From: Hymenopus coronatus
Taxonomy: Eukaryota; Arthropoda; Insecta; Mantodea; Hymenopodidae
Reading direction: 5' to 3'
DNA: 64,000 bases
Assembly: GCA_030762935.1 (NCBI GenBank)
Contig: CM060900.1
Coordinates: 110,946,620-111,010,619, forward strand
Positions 34,651 through 46,826 of the stretch are shown piece by piece (within the stretch, counting starts at the first letter, position 1; the number at the start of each line of letters is the position of its first letter). The position numbers and the translations under genes were made by a program. The notes beneath the pieces were generated by a model. It was not told the DNA's origin. It saw only the letters and a program-made list of their open reading frames with translations, and ran no database searches.

Positions 34651-35090
34651 AATTAATAAATAAAAATATTAATTACAAAACACTAATTTAAAACAAAATT
34701 TGCCAATTGAAATCTGTCCGGGTGGCACAGTACAACCTTCTCGGGCTTGGTTTAGACCGGATAAACCGAACCTAAGAATCTCTGCCTATCCAGACCTCCA
34801 ATATATTGAGCTTAACCATACAGAGCGTGACTTTGTTGGGGTGACCTTCAGTACCAGCAAGATTTCTTTAGAATTGTTATTTTCAAAATTGTTTAAACTG
34901 ACTTGAGAAACAAGTCGCTGACTCTAGGTTTACTTAAAGTTGGGTTTTGTTCATTGTCATCATGATGCACTCGCGTGCATACTTCCAGTGTCTGCGGAGG
35001 GTAAAGAAGGATTATAATTAAAGAAAAATTCCCCACCCCAGCCGGGAATCAACTCCGAGGAAAAGCAGGACGCAGAATTATTTTCTTCCG
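34651..35090. other. Unassigned stretch
   Basis: No repeat or coding region recognised. Confidence 0.4.
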
Positions 35091-35093
35091 TTT

Positions 35094-35372
35094 CTAATTC
35101 GTCTTCTTCCTCTTCTTTTGCCTTTCAAGGATTAGGCCTTTCGACCTGTTCCGGCCTCAATTCCATATTTTAACTGGCCTCTCTACGTCGCTCTTTCCTA
35201 TTGGTTTATATTGTAAGGTCACATTTAAAACCCTTATTTCTTCAATTCTTTCCATATGATCCTTCCATGTTTGTTTATGTTCTTCTAGTTTATCCTGTAC
35301 TGCAAAAATAATCAATTTTTGTCTAAATTCTTCATTAGGAATCCTGTCCAGTTCCTTACAACCTTAGACTAG
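35094..35372 (-). pseudogene. Non-LTR retrotransposon ORF2, C-terminal fragment
   Basis: The minus strand reads KELDRIPNEEFRQKL, then LEEHKQTWKDHMERIEEIRV, LQYKPIGKSDVERPVKIWN, one stop, GRNRSKGLILERQKKRKK and a terminal stop at 35094. The W---H--RM--------L-Y-P-G---VGRP--RW pattern followed by a short GRN-S-GL-tail is the common 3' end of endonuclease-reverse transcriptase LINEs. The internal stop shows it is dead. The (ATT)n tract at 35429-35463 lies upstream of it and is not its tail. Confidence 0.75.
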
Positions 35373-35423
35373 TCGTAACAAATATTTCTGCACCTGTATA
35401 TGACTACAGTCCTTTCGTTTCTA

Positions 35424-35428
<5 letters not shown>

Positions 35429-35462
<34 letters not shown>

Positions 35463-35463
35463 T
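35429..35463. repeat. (ATT)n microsatellite
   Basis: About 11 ATT units immediately before the next Element A copy. Confidence 0.95.
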
Positions 35464-35474
35464 TACATGTTTTG

Positions 35475-36198
35475 ATTTTCTCTACCACGTGCGATGTACA
35501 TAATAGGTAGAGAACGTATTACATTCCACCCAAAATTCGATATCATATTTCATTGGAAATACATATTTTGAAGACCCATGAATCAAAAAAGTGAACTTTA
35601 GAAATTGGTCCGGATAAGCGCCTTGTCGCGCGCGCGCGAGTGTATGTATGTATGTATGTATGACCAGCTAACTCAAACACGAAAATACCAATCAACACCA
35701 AACTTGATATTTGAGGTCTACATCTTCCAAATGGGATCGCGGGTTCGAGTTCCACCTTGGGCATGGGTGTTTATGCTCTTGTAAATGCGTGTATCTTTGT
35801 CTGTAAAGCGGAAAGAAAACAAACAGAAACACACAGGGAAAAACAGAAGAGGAGAGTAGGGGAGAGATAGAGAGAGAGAGAAAGAGAAAGAGAGAGAGAG
35901 AGAGAGATAATGCGGCACGACGATTTTCAAGCATATTTCCCACTCCAAACTACACCTTATAGGGGACAATTTGATTTTCTATAAAAATTACCGTAACATA
36001 TTTGATCAAAATGCTGTATGTTTTAGATATTTGTGTGTTAAATGAAATCCATATCTTAAATTTTCTTGTAATAGCCTCAAAAGTCCTCTTCATTCTGAAG
36101 GACTTTTGCGTAACTGGTAAAATGGAAAGAGATAGGCGCAATTTTACCTCACACAAATGTAAATATCTTTAAACCACATACTTTAAATTACAGGCACT
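35475..36198 (+). mobile_element. Element A copy, 3'-truncated and split by SINE S2
   Basis: Starts TTCTCTACCACGTGCGATGT and is interrupted at 35730-35908 by S2. It resumes at GCGGCACGACGATTTTCAAG and breaks off near 36198, where another forward copy begins. It has a TGTA microsatellite (35641-35662) in place of the GT tract. Confidence 0.85.
35728..35908 (+). mobile_element. SINE family S2, 5'-truncated, with GA tail
   Basis: Begins within the head at ATGGGATCGCGGGTTCGAGT, then CCACCTTGGGCATGGGTGTT and GTAAATGCGTGTATC, and ends in a GA-rich tract (35866-35908). It is inserted in Element A. Confidence 0.82.
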
Positions 36199-36201
36199 GT
36201 T

Positions 36202-37703
36202 ACTTTCTCTAGCATGTATGGACAATGCAAATAGCAAGTAGAGAACGTATTGTATTCCAACAGACAATTCGATATCAAGATGTCTCGGAAATACATGTAT
36301 TAAGATCCTCTATTTTCATAAAAAGCATTTTTAGAAGAAAGGTCTTTGTCCGTCCGTGTTTGTGTATGCCGTTTTAGAAAAAAATCCGTGTGTGTCTGTG
36401 GACAGAAAAGCTAAAAAACGAAAATACCGGTAAAAGACAAACTTGGTATTTATCTTTAGTATCTTCCAAGAATTCGACAAGAAGATCTTCCTACCACAAA
36501 CTAAACTTTATATACACTTTGTTTTTTAAATTTTGTTTTTCTCAAAAGTGGTTCTAACGATTTTGATTAAAATACCGTAATCTAAAAGATATTTATATCA
36601 CAAATAAAACGTATATTTTGAATTTTCTGGGAATAGCCACTGAAGACACCTGGATGAGTTTTGCAGAACTTTGCATAATGGTTAAAGCGTAAGAAATAGA
36701 CAAAAACTTACTATACAATAACATAGATCTTGCTAAAACACATAATTTATGTCATATATGTTTTTTATGTAGTGTTGTCCGTATCTGAAATATTCCTTGT
36801 CATAGATTTCAATTGTAAGCTACTTAACCCTATCCATCCCACTGGTACCATATGGCACATTATCTGTGTTTGTGTTCGAGATGGGTAAAGGCAAACGTCC
36901 AATAGTTATATACCTTCATTGTGTATATTTCAGTGTTTTCTTTAAATTTATTGATATTACTACCGTTTTGAACAAGCAAAAGCGAAAGTAAAATCCCTTC
37001 TAAGATAACTTTTTTTTTGTAACAAATACAGAACTTTATTCCACTATATTGCAACTCCAGTCCAGTGTGATTGGCAGGCTGAGGGCAGCCCGAGGTGTGT
37101 TAGACGTGTCCCTGTTCTCAGAGAGAACTTAACCACGTTCTGACGGGATGAGCTCCAGTCAACATTTAAATATGCCAACCAGCTTTTATTTTACCTGGAC
37201 CTATTCCTTCCTTATAATAGCATTATAGCGAGGATTTCAACCTAGGTTAACCTGTGACATTGAAATCTAGATCAGTCATGTTCAGCGTTTTAGAAGCTTA
37301 GACAACTAAGCTACCAATAAGAGGTCACGTAATACCAACTTTTTAAGATGAATATGCATCAGTTTTCAAAAATAAATTTCATCGAAAATAAATCGGGCTG
37401 GAAAAGGTTAAACCTTTCTCAAACCAGAAGTGATGTTCCGTTTTATCTCTCTTGTTTTATTGCAGGCCATGCAAAGCGATCTTCAACTGTTTCACATAGC
37501 ACCAGCTTTTAAAAGATTTGACTATCCATTTAGTCTAATGTATTCCCTTATGTCCCTTCTACTTACAAGGAAGCAAGTAATAAGACAATATCTGCTAAAG
37601 TTTACCTTGATTAGCATGTCGTAGATAAAAGATAATCTTTTGTAAGGAAAGTTGTTTGTGTAACAGCTAGAGAAAGTAATGTGAATGGAGCACATCAGAT
37701 TTT
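36202..37703 (+). mobile_element. Element A copy split by a TTAA MITE
   Basis: Starts ACTTTCTCTAGCATGTATGG and ends GGAGCACATCAGATTTTT. Removing 36828-37411 restores the usual AAGCTACTTAA|ACCTTTCTC reading of the element, so the copy is full length apart from the insertion. Confidence 0.9.
36824..37411. mobile_element. piggyBac-type MITE, 580 bp, with TTAA target duplication
   Basis: The insert at 36828-37407 is flanked by TTAA on both sides (36824-36827 and 37408-37411). Its ends CCCTATCCATCCCAC and, inverted, CCTTTTCCAGCCCG match imperfectly over about 14 bases. The host Element A consensus has a single TTAA at this point, which proves the target duplication. TTAA specificity and C-rich ends are hallmarks of piggyBac transposition. 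No transposase frame is present. The insert has higher GC and no similarity to Element A. Confidence 0.85.
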
Positions 37704-37898
37704 TAAATGCTCTATGGCATATAAATCGTTTGTAAAAAATAAGATTTAGTCGATCATAAGTTTATCAAGCAGTCTCTTTATTTTTGAATTTACGAACACT
37801 CCCATATGGTACTAGTTTGGCAACACTGATGAATGGTAGAAATTGCCTATCTAACAGTCTGCGTAGACGTTGTTCAGTGTGTTTGTACTAGTGCCGTC

Positions 37899-38315
37899 AT
37901 GGAGGTTGTGAAAACAGTGACCAATCGTGGAGTGCAATGCGCAGTCTCGGGTAAGTTTGAACACCTTAGACAACGTATAACGAGTACTGAAAATATATCG
38001 TGGTGGTTCACGTTAAAGCTGTGTAGATACATTACAGACTGCTAATGTAGTTGTATTTGCAAGAGGCGAACATAGTGTAAAAGCGAAAGCGAACAATGAA
38101 TCGAAAATCATATAATTAGAAGTAGCTGTAAACGCATATCTGCAGAGGACTTGAATACACAACCATGTAAAATTACTGGTAAGGAGCTCTGTAAGTCAAA
38201 TGCAAACCATATTCACAAAGGAAATATTAAGAGTATTCGTACATCCATTTACAGAGAACGAAGTAAGTTACAACCTTCTTTACTTCGTTCTGCTGACGAG
38301 GCACTGGTACAATAA
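37899..38315 (+). pseudogene. FLYWCH-type zinc-finger protein relic
   Basis: One frame reads NRGVQCAVSGKFEHLRQ from the ATG at 37899. Another then gives TANVVVFARGEHSVKAKA. A third gives RSCKRISAEDLNTQPCKITG and IHKGNIKSIRTSIYRERSK, ending ADEALVQ-stop at 38315. The order is that of insect FLYWCH-finger proteins and FLYWCH-bearing MULE (Phantom-like) elements: cysteine pair, GEH motif (second His lost), then an RSCKR...P.KI block and a Y-RER-K block. Two frame changes and in-frame stops make it a pseudogene. A GGTAAGT donor-like site after AVSG could mean that part of this was once spliced. Confidence 0.5.
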
Positions 38316-38465
38316 TGCATGAGTTAAATATTTTAAATAACACATATGAAAAAGTTTGTTACGTAGATCTTAACAAAAATGGTGTTCTTTACGCGTTTAA
38401 TTTTTTATGCAGTAATTCTAAACCATATTAGCAGATACCACATTTTATGACAGCCCAAAGCTTTT

Positions 38466-38611
38466 TATTTCTCTACATGTACTATACATAGTGTATAGAG
38501 AAGGTATTTTGTGCACCCAAAAATTCGATACATGTGTTATTTTAATCAAAATCATAAGAGCCATTTTGAAAAATATTCAATGTAAAGGGAAGCTGGGCGT
38601 GGTCTGAAGTT
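38466..38611. mobile_element. Chimeric Element A remnant
   Basis: The first part (TTCTCTACATGTACTATACA to AAATTCGATACATG) is forward 5' end. From about 38535 it switches to reverse-orientation internal sequence (TTATTTTAATCAAAATCATA, AATGTAAAGGGAAGCTGGGC). The orientation switch within 10 bases shows a rearranged copy. Confidence 0.75.
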
Positions 38612-39114
38612 GATAGAAATACAAATGCATAACTTATTCCTAAGTTAGTGCAGTTAAATGTTCTGTGTCGAGTTTTTAAAAGCTTCATGGCGGAAAATGC
38701 TTGTTCACACACATTAAGAACTCCCAAACATTGATACTAGTTTTGAAGCACGAGTTTTAAGATGGCTAAATTGCATATCATCAAGATCTTTATAAACTTC
38801 TGTTATGTTCGCTGATGAACTGCTCATATAGCCGACAATCGCATCGCTGTTGAACAAGCGCTAATCGTTAACCTGCGCCTGGGAATTCCTCAAAACATAC
38901 TGACAGTGATATGCCCCCTTAGACAGAGACATTTTGACTGAGTAGGGAGGCCAATAGTGGAAGTTAGCTAAAAAACATCTGATGTGTTCCATTCACATAA
39001 CTTTCTCTACATCTCTGCACCAAATTATTGTTAAGTAGTTTGCTTCCTTGTAAGTAGAAGTGAAATAAGGGAGTAGTATAGGCTAAAGTGACAGTCAAAA
39101 GCTGGTTGCTATGT

Positions 39115-40740
39115 ATGAATGAATGAATGAATAAGTGTATTTATTAATATATAGCAATATCATACATAGAATTTCAACAGTCGCACGGGTCCACAGACCG
39201 TACGTGCTTTTGTAATACACATTACAAGCAATATTAAAACAACAACCACAACAAAGAATTAAAAGAGTAAACACGAAAATAAAAAGACAAAGGAAATACA
39301 CAGTCAAAAGCAATATTAAACAACAATAAAAATTAAGAGTGAATCCGAAAATAAACATACAAAGATATTCAAATATACCAATTTAAATTTACAGCACAGA
39401 GTACACCTCCATAAATGCACCCTCTTATCATAGATAATTACACTTAAAAGACATATATACACATAATATATACAACCCTAGCACAACAGTGACCTAAGTC
39501 TGATATAATATACATGTATGTAGAACATTGTAGTCACTTTTGTTTAGTTGATCTTATCCCCCCCCCTTCTCTATTGGCAGCCTCCTCAGATCTCAGCTGT
39601 CTTGCCTTAAGTATAAATTTACCTAGCCCGTCCATGTTTTCCGTGCCTGCCAGTAGCGTCCAACATGCTTCTATCCCTACATTCGCAGTGGTAAAAAATC
39701 GCGGCAAATATTTTTCCCGCCATTCCTCCGTACCCCTACATCTTGCCAAGATGTGAGTCCACGACTCTTCCTCCTCGCAAATGGGACAGATTCTTATACC
39801 ATTCACGTCAGAAATTTTCGTGCTCCTCCATGCTCCTAGTCTAATCCACGCGAGCCCCTCTCTAATGAGTTTGGTACCTGTTTTGATGTATTGCTCCATA
39901 CCCCACTCCGATTTCAGCCCAGACTGTACTTCTAATGACACCTTCTCTGTGCATTGCGCAATTATTTGCTGTCTGTCAATATCACAGAGACGTTTCTTAA
40001 TTTTTCTCCAAATACTTCGCCTGTTTTCCTGCCCCGCCATCCAAATGTCTCCCATCCCAATGGTTTCCAACCCTTTCTTTAATTTTGATGCCCACGTCAA
40101 ATTACCTTCCATTCGCAACTGTTCACGGTAGCATACTGCCCTAATTAGAGATTGGTTTCCGTGAACGATTCTCATCCAATATTTAACTGCTCTGATTTTG
40201 CACTCTATCGTTTCACTATGTACCCCGAATTCCCTCATTATTCCGCAGTTTGCCGTACCCCTCCCTACACCCAGAATTCCTTTCAAAAATTGGGTCCTCA
40301 CTTGATCCAGATTCCCTGTTTGTTCCCACCCCCATATTTCTCCTCCGTATGTCATCGTGGATCTAACTGTCGCTCCGTATACAGTTTCCATTAAGGTTAT
40401 GGAGATATTCGGAATTCTGCAGCGTATCCGGAGAGCTTCCGCCGCTTTCACCCTTGCCTTGTGTTTCGTAATGTCAATGTGTTTTGTCCATTTTCCGTTC
40501 ATTGTAAATGTGAGTCCTAAGTACACAAAGGATTTAACATTGTCCAGTATCTGCCCTGCATATGTCCAAGTCTCCTCCCTGCTATAAACACAACCCTTTT
40601 TGAAAGTCATTGCCTTAGTCTTATTCACATTAACTGTAAGTAGCCATTCATCGCAATAGTTCTTAAGTTTGTCCAGTCCTCGTTGCAATCCGTTTACTGT
40701 CGTAGAGCACAATACTAAATCGTCTGCGTATAAAAGTGTT
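39115..40740 (-). mobile_element. 5'-truncated non-LTR retrotransposon insertion
   Basis: The insert lies in an Element A copy. On the minus strand it starts abruptly inside the reverse transcriptase, runs through the rest of the ORF, a 3' untranslated region of about 420 bases, and ends in ATTCATTCATTCATTCAT. Microsatellite-like 3' ends are common in several LINE clades. 5' truncation is the usual result of target-primed reverse transcription. An obvious long target-site duplication was not seen. Confidence 0.85.
39534..40740 (-). CDS. LINE ORF2 remnant: reverse transcriptase palm to C-terminal zinc knuckle
   Basis: About 400 codons are open without a stop. The frame begins at the catalytic YADDLVL box of the reverse transcriptase and continues with LNKTKAM-like NVNKTKAMTF, YLGLTFTMNGKWTKHI, the thumb-region FLKGILGVGRGTANC and RAVKYWMRIVHG. 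A C-terminal CPICEEEESWTHILARC (CCHC-type knuckle) starts 86 residues before the end. Endonuclease and the N-terminal half of the reverse transcriptase are missing, so no activity is expected. The frame appears to continue upstream to 40832, but those 31 codons are Element A sequence. The clade is not settled: thumb and knuckle motifs occur in several insect LINE groups. The intact frame indicates a young insertion. Confidence 0.85.
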
Positions 40741-41423
40741 GGGAACTGAAGTTCCTTTGTTTGTATGGACAGGAGTACACAAATTCCTGTGTGAGAAAGG
40801 TATAAGTTTTTCAAAGTTGAAACTAAAAACAAGGAATATCTTAAAAACGATCAACTCCACGAAAAAATGTATATAACATAAATTGTGTGTTTTAATGTGC
40901 TCTACATTTTCTGTGTGGTAAGTTTTTGTCCATCTCTTACGGTTTGGCAGTTATGCAAAATTCCGTAAAATTCATCCACTCTTCAGAGGCTGTTCCCAGA
41001 AAATTCAAGATATACATTATATTTGTCGTGTAAATATCTTTAATATATGACATTTTAATCAAAATCGTTAGAGCCATTTTTGAGAAAATCAAAATTTTCG
41101 AAAAAAAATCCATGTAAAGTGCAGTTGGGAGTGGGGGATTTTCTTGAAAATCTTCATGTCGCACCTTGGAAGATACTAAAGCTAAATACCAAGTTTGGTT
41201 TTCAACGGTCTTTTCGCTTTTGAGCTATACTGTCCCCCTACACACTCACACACACACACAGTCAGACACACGGCCATTTTTCTAAAAATGTTTTTTTTTT
41301 TTTTTGATTCAGGGGGTCTCAAAATATGCATTTCCGGTGAAATCTCGGTATCGAATTTTTGGATGCATTACAATACCTCCACTATACACTATGTACATAG
41401 TACGTGTAGAGAAAGTCAAAATA

Positions 41424-42915
41424 CTTGCACTGGCGAAGCGCTATTGGTCTATTCTGACACGAAGTGAAACAGCCATGTGCAGTGAGCAAGTGTTGCTTAC
41501 CTACATCGATACATCGTACGGTAATTATAGAGAACTTGGGCCCCTCTAGAAATTAAACAAATTGTGGTTTGACTGCAAGTTTGGTTTATACTTGTTACGT
41601 TTTCACCAATTTTTTTTTATCGGAAAAGCTCCGTAATTAAGTTAAACGCTAATTTATTACGTGCGCCTAGCGATCCTTTTTTGTGAATATTTATGAAGTA
41701 TGCTGCCTAGAAGGATTAGAATATAAATAAAGAAGTCTTGTAGTACTTTTGCAATGTAAATATATAATAATACTACACACTAAAGTGCCTAAAACCTGAG
41801 TTTCATTGTTGGCGGCAGGCGAACAGCGTTGTGGAATGCAACACCGGCATATGTCGCTAGACGCTGTGCTGATGTATGACAAGTAGATTCAGCTGTTCAG
41901 TGAATTTTATTATGCAGAACTTCGGCCACTCTAAAATCGAATGAAACTAAGTGCGATTGATTGACTTTGTATTTATGATGACAATTTCAAAGCCTGTGGA
42001 TTTCAAATTTAGCGCGAGGTTAGGTTCCAATCCGTTTAGGTTAGTGTGTGTATATAAATTTATGTTTCTAATTTTATATCGTGGTAGTACCTCATTATCG
42101 ATATTTCCAACGACTCCTAACAGCGCAATGGATACAATATTAGTTTTTTAAATCATCTTCCCACCTCCAATCCCTCTCTAACCACACCGGTCCCGTTAGA
42201 GTGCAAAACTGGCGTAAGTTGCAGCGGAGAGAGTTAGCGGCCCAACTTGTAAATAATTACCCATCGTACGCTATTCAGGGCAGATAAATAAAATCTCACT
42301 TGATCACTAAAATTATGTATTTTAAGGGTTATTTGTGTAACTCCTGGCTTAAGTCGACATTTTTACTGGTGAAAAGATTTTCAATACTCCATACGTTCGT
42401 GACGAAAACGTGTAAAACCATTACATATTCCACAATTTGCATACATGGTTTTATTTACAAACCGTAACAATAATTCACAATAAAATTTTTGCGAAATTAA
42501 TATGAACATATATTTTAATATTTCAGTTTAGTTCCCGTATTGGGAATAAACAATTGCGCAGTAAAATATAATGATTAGCGCCAGCTGGATCGTAACGTCA
42601 CTGTTGACATTTGGATGCATATTCAATTATATGTGACCCATGAGCTTAAAAACGCCGTAAATAGGACAACTTAAAGCTTTGTTTGCAAATAAATCAGGCC
42701 AGGGTCACCCAAGAAGACAAATCGTGGCACAAGTTGCGTTTATGACGTATTTTTGGGGGACTCAAATTTTGGGAGAATACAAAAATATTTAAGTAAATTA
42801 ACATAGGTAATACAAACACATTCATTTTACCTTTGAATTAAGTACATACCATAATTCTAAACTCAGTTTGTATCTTTAAGTTCGTTTATCTAAATGTGTT
42901 GTATCAAGGAACAAT
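41424..42915. other. AT-rich stretch without recognisable gene
   Basis: No Element A, SINE or coding sequence was recognised. A slightly GC-richer patch lies at 42180-42260. Confidence 0.45.
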
Positions 42916-43882
42916 AGTCGGATGTGTTCTAACAAAATTACTTTCTCTATAATAGTTGTGCAAACACACTGTTCTTACCGAGGATTGTTCTTTTCTCTAC
43001 GTCATGCTAATCGAGATAAACATTAGCATAAATTGTTTTATAACTTAGTAGCTGATAAGTAAAAGGCAAACATCATAGTCAAATCTTTTAGAAAGTGATT
43101 CCTCTGTGATACAATTGAAATTATATTATCTTTGCAAGACCAGGAGTAAGACAAAAGAGAGATGAAACGAAAGACGACTTTCAGTTTGAGAAATATTTAG
43201 GTAGTTTAAAACTGAAAAAACGGTTAGCTCTAAAAAAAACAAAGCCACACAATTGAAATTCAGTTCTCTTTGCCTGACTAGGAGTAAACGAAAGACAACT
43301 TCCCATTTGAGAAAAGTTTAACTACTTTAAAATCGAAACCTCGGAAACTATTAACACCACAAGAAAAGAAAAAAAAAACAAATTGTGAATTTTAACGAGT
43401 TCATATTAAGTTTTCGTCTATCTCTTACGGTTTACCAGTTAAATGAAATCATCTATAATGAAATGCTCTTCAGAGGCTATTGCCGCAAACTCAAGATATA
43501 CATTTCGTATTTCTATGAAAATATCTTAAACATATGCTATTGTAATCAAAGTCCTTAGAGCCAGTTTTATAAAATCAACATTTTCGAAAACCTTTCCATG
43601 TAAATCATAGTTTGATGTGGGAAATTTTCCTGAAAATCTTCGCATCGCATGCTTGGAGGATATTGAAGTTAAATACCGTGCTCCATATTTAAACAATTTT
43701 TGTTTTGTTTTTGAGTATGCTGTCCACACACATGCACACACACGATCTTTTGCTAAAATGGCTTTAATTTATTCGGAGGACCTCATAACTGTATTTCCGT
43801 TGAAATGCCGGCATCTAATTTTTGGGTGGAATTACAATACGTTCTCTACCTATTATGTGTGCCACGTGCTAGTTAGAGTAAA
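42916..43882 (-). mobile_element. Element A copy with internal partial duplication
   Basis: Reverse copy from about GGATGTGTTCTAAC to ACGTGCTAGTTAGAG. The segment AATTGAAATTATATTATCTT...AACTGAAAAAACGGTTAGC at about 43106-43230 recurs in part at 43254-43350 (ATTGAAATTCAGTTCTCTTT, TTTGAGAAAAGTTTAAC), so the copy is rearranged. Confidence 0.85.
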
Positions 43883-43949
43883 GCAGTAGTTTGAAGTACA
43901 CCTCATAGATGTTATAATGGGGCATATCAAATTACTATTTTGGAAACGT

Positions 43950-44094
43950 AGAGATGGACAGACACACACACATGGACCTTTTTCTAGAAAAAGTTTGTTG
44001 TTTGGATTCGAAGGTCCTCCTGGATGGATTACAGTATCTACAGTTCCAGGAGTATTTTTAACATCTTTGAGTGTACCTTGTACTTGAGAAAATA
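43950..44094 (-). mobile_element. Possible Element A fragment
   Basis: ACACACACACATGGACCTTT, TTTGGATTCGAAGGTCCTCC and a degenerate end resemble the 5' quarter of Element A in reverse. Confidence 0.5.
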
Positions 44095-44187
44095 AAACGG
44101 TAATTTTAAGTATAATTCACAGTATATTATAATAAGGCTATCACATGATTATATCGGACACACATAAATTGTAAGTTTTCCTACTGC

Positions 44188-44228
<41 letters not shown>
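44188..44228. repeat. (ATT)n microsatellite
   Basis: About 13 ATT units. Confidence 0.95.
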
Positions 44229-46565
44229 GGGGGTGGTACATAATTATAAACCTGGTGGAAAGGAGGTCATTAAATGACTTATTATCGTTATGATTATTAG
44301 TTATGATTGTTTTTACCTTAATGGTATCCAACTATCAAAAATATAGGAAACGTTCTGACAGTGTTACCTTTCGCCCATTTTTGGAATGACGCAAGACAGA
44401 CATGGGCTTACATCCAGGTCGGAGGGTCACGGAGGGGTGTTCTGACGGAGCGTATTTATCCCTCCGTCGGAGCAGTGGCGTAATATGATTCTAAATTTGA
44501 AAAGCTAGAAATGCCTATTTATTAAAACATATATGTAATAAAGATAAGATGAAATAAAAGGTTTATTCGTAATTATTCCTACAATACAGATTTGACAGTC
44601 AAAATATCTCATATTTCTTATCAAATTGATGAAGTAAAGAGTATAATATCATTATGCATTTGCAAGAATAATTAACAAATGATATGTAATACTTAACAGA
44701 TTTTACAGTAAATAAATATAACATTGCTTCAGTTGACCTACTAATCGGAGCCAGGAAGGTACCCCATGCATTTTTTAATAATTTTGCAAAAAAATATAAA
44801 ATAAATAATTTTTATATTAAAGCAGTGGCTCTTGGTGTTATTTAAGATTCACTGGCTATTTTGATAAATAATTTCTGTGGTATATAAACTAGTTTATTCT
44901 TATATACAAATATGCCTGTTCTAGACGAGAACCTCTTCATATGCAGTTCCAAATAAGAATTATTTTAGGCAGCGTTTTACGTAGTTGCAATTTTATTAAC
45001 ATTTTTTTGATTCTTTCCAATTTCAATATGTTTTTATATCACTTTTTGTATATTTATGCTTTATTTATGATAGTCTCCAATTGGGAGAAGCTGAATTTGA
45101 TTGTCAATGTTATATATGTACACACAGCATATTGTATACATACCGGGTGGTAGTGAAGTCATTACATTAATTTAAACCAGTGATATATCTAGGTATTTGG
45201 AACACATTTTGTATCTTACGTTTTTGTCGTTGACCATTTCATACGGAGATATTTTAGTTCTGTTGAAAGCAAGAGACAGACAAGCTGGCAACGCTGCAGG
45301 TTGTGTGGGAGTCACATGGATTAGGTGAGTACATAAACAAGCCTCACTAGGACGTTGAAGGAATTGCTTCCGTTTTTACTGTGCGAGTGTAGACCAATCA
45401 GAAACTCGGTTGCACTCATCTGCCAAAACATTACAGCACCCTGCGTCGTGTTTGACAGCGACTGACGTGTTTATATCCAGAAGCCGATTCAGAAACCTGA
45501 CCAACCTCAACACAAGGTTGCCGAGTTACTTCACGTCTGAAAAACTGCTCGGAATATTCCTTTAATTCTTTTAAGTGAATAGTTATTTCGAAACCCTGTG
45601 TGATGTCCTACAATTCCTACCGAAGCTAATGTCAGAAATACGTTACTCCACGCATCTTACAAGTAACAAACTATCATTTCCGTACATTCTTGTGGAACTA
45701 CGCATTCAATTTGGAACAAAAAACATTTATTTTTTCGAAATCGGCTGATCAAAGAACAAAATGCCATTAGACATTTTTGTTTGTAATTCATCCACCTAGT
45801 ATATAAAAGAACACACTATTCCCTAAATGTTCTACAAACTATTGTACAACACACTTCATAATTGTGTATACAGCAGTGTTCCCCACTGGGTTCCTACTAT
45901 GCACAAACCTGTTCTTGGGCGCTATTTTTAAGTGGAAGTTAGAGTCGGGGTAGGAAAAAGTTCGCCCGTCTGTCTTTCGCCAATGTTTGTCAATCAAAGA
46001 AGCTTTCTTTCTTTGAGACCCTAAGTCATTATGGTGAATAGGCCTTGTAATTTACCACAAACTAGCCAAACAGCACACGAGCATGTGAGTGAACCCTGGT
46101 ATTTACAGACAGAAAACTCAGGATTGAATCCACTAGATATCAGGGTGTATAGCGTACTTCATGTCTCAATGTTGTCACTCTTGCTTTGCTTCCGAATTTG
46201 CGCGAAGCCTACCCACTGAAAAATAAGCAGCCGAGCGCCAAAGAAAAGGTGTGTGCGTAGTAACTACTTTTTGCTCTAAGTGTACGAGGTTCGCTTTTGC
46301 ACTGCTGTAAATATTGGAGGTCACCTGTTACAGCACTTTCTTTGGCTGGTTTTATCGTTCACAATGAAAAGCGGGCAAATGTTACACAATAAAGAAAATT
46401 AAGTGAGGTTAAAAGCATGTTTAAATATAATGTGAACAGCAAAAGAGGAGGTTTTCTATAGTACCTAGTTTGGTTCAGAAACACGACCCTGGTTTCTTTT
46501 ATTAAAGCCACTTAGTTCCGTTCACAAATTTCCTCAAATTAAAATGTGCCTTCCTTTTTCCTTCA
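44229..46565. other. Unassigned AT-rich stretch
   Basis: No gene or recognised repeat. A GC-richer patch with partly self-complementary CGGAGGG/CCCTCCG words lies at 44395-44470. Confidence 0.45.
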
Positions 46566-46570
46566 CAAGA

Positions 46571-46571
46571 C

Positions 46572-46650
<79 letters not shown>

Positions 46651-46826
46651 TAATTTATACATAGGTATTGGCCTTCAGGTGTAACATGTGTTACATAGAA
46701 CACAACCACAGAAACACACAACACTAAACATCCATGCCTATAGCGGGATTCGAACCCGCGGCCCTTTCGCGGCAGAGCGTAAACGTAAACACGCCAACGA
46801 CCACGGCTAGTGAGGCCGGCGAGATT
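46571..46826 (-). mobile_element. S2-related SINE with (ATT)n tail
   Basis: On the minus strand: GCCGGCCTCACTAGCCGTGG, B box GGGTTCGAATCCC, GCTATAGGCATGGATGTT (as in the S2 GGGCATGGGTGTT block), then GTGTGTTTCTGTGGTTGTG. It ends in about 27 AAT units (46571-46650). The microsatellite lies where a SINE's tail should be, so it probably grew from it. Confidence 0.7.

Larger units (their letters stand above)
38971..41416 (-). mobile_element. Element A copy split by a LINE
   Basis: Reverse copy with parts at 38971-39114 (ACATCTGATGTGTTCCATTC to GCTGGTTGCTATGT) and about 40741-41416 (GGGAACTGAAGTTCCTTTG to ACGTGTAGAGAAAG). The intervening 1.6 kb is a LINE. The right part contains the CA microsatellite and a 15-base T run near 41290. 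Confidence 0.9.

Noticed and set aside
39781..40587. Plus-strand ORFs opposite the LINE
   Set aside because: Antisense shadows of an intact reverse transcriptase frame.
40741..40832. N-terminal extension of the LINE frame
   Set aside because: These codons come from the Element A copy into which the LINE inserted.
44395..44470. GC-rich partly palindromic patch
   Set aside because: Short complementary words only; no continuous stem or second copy.
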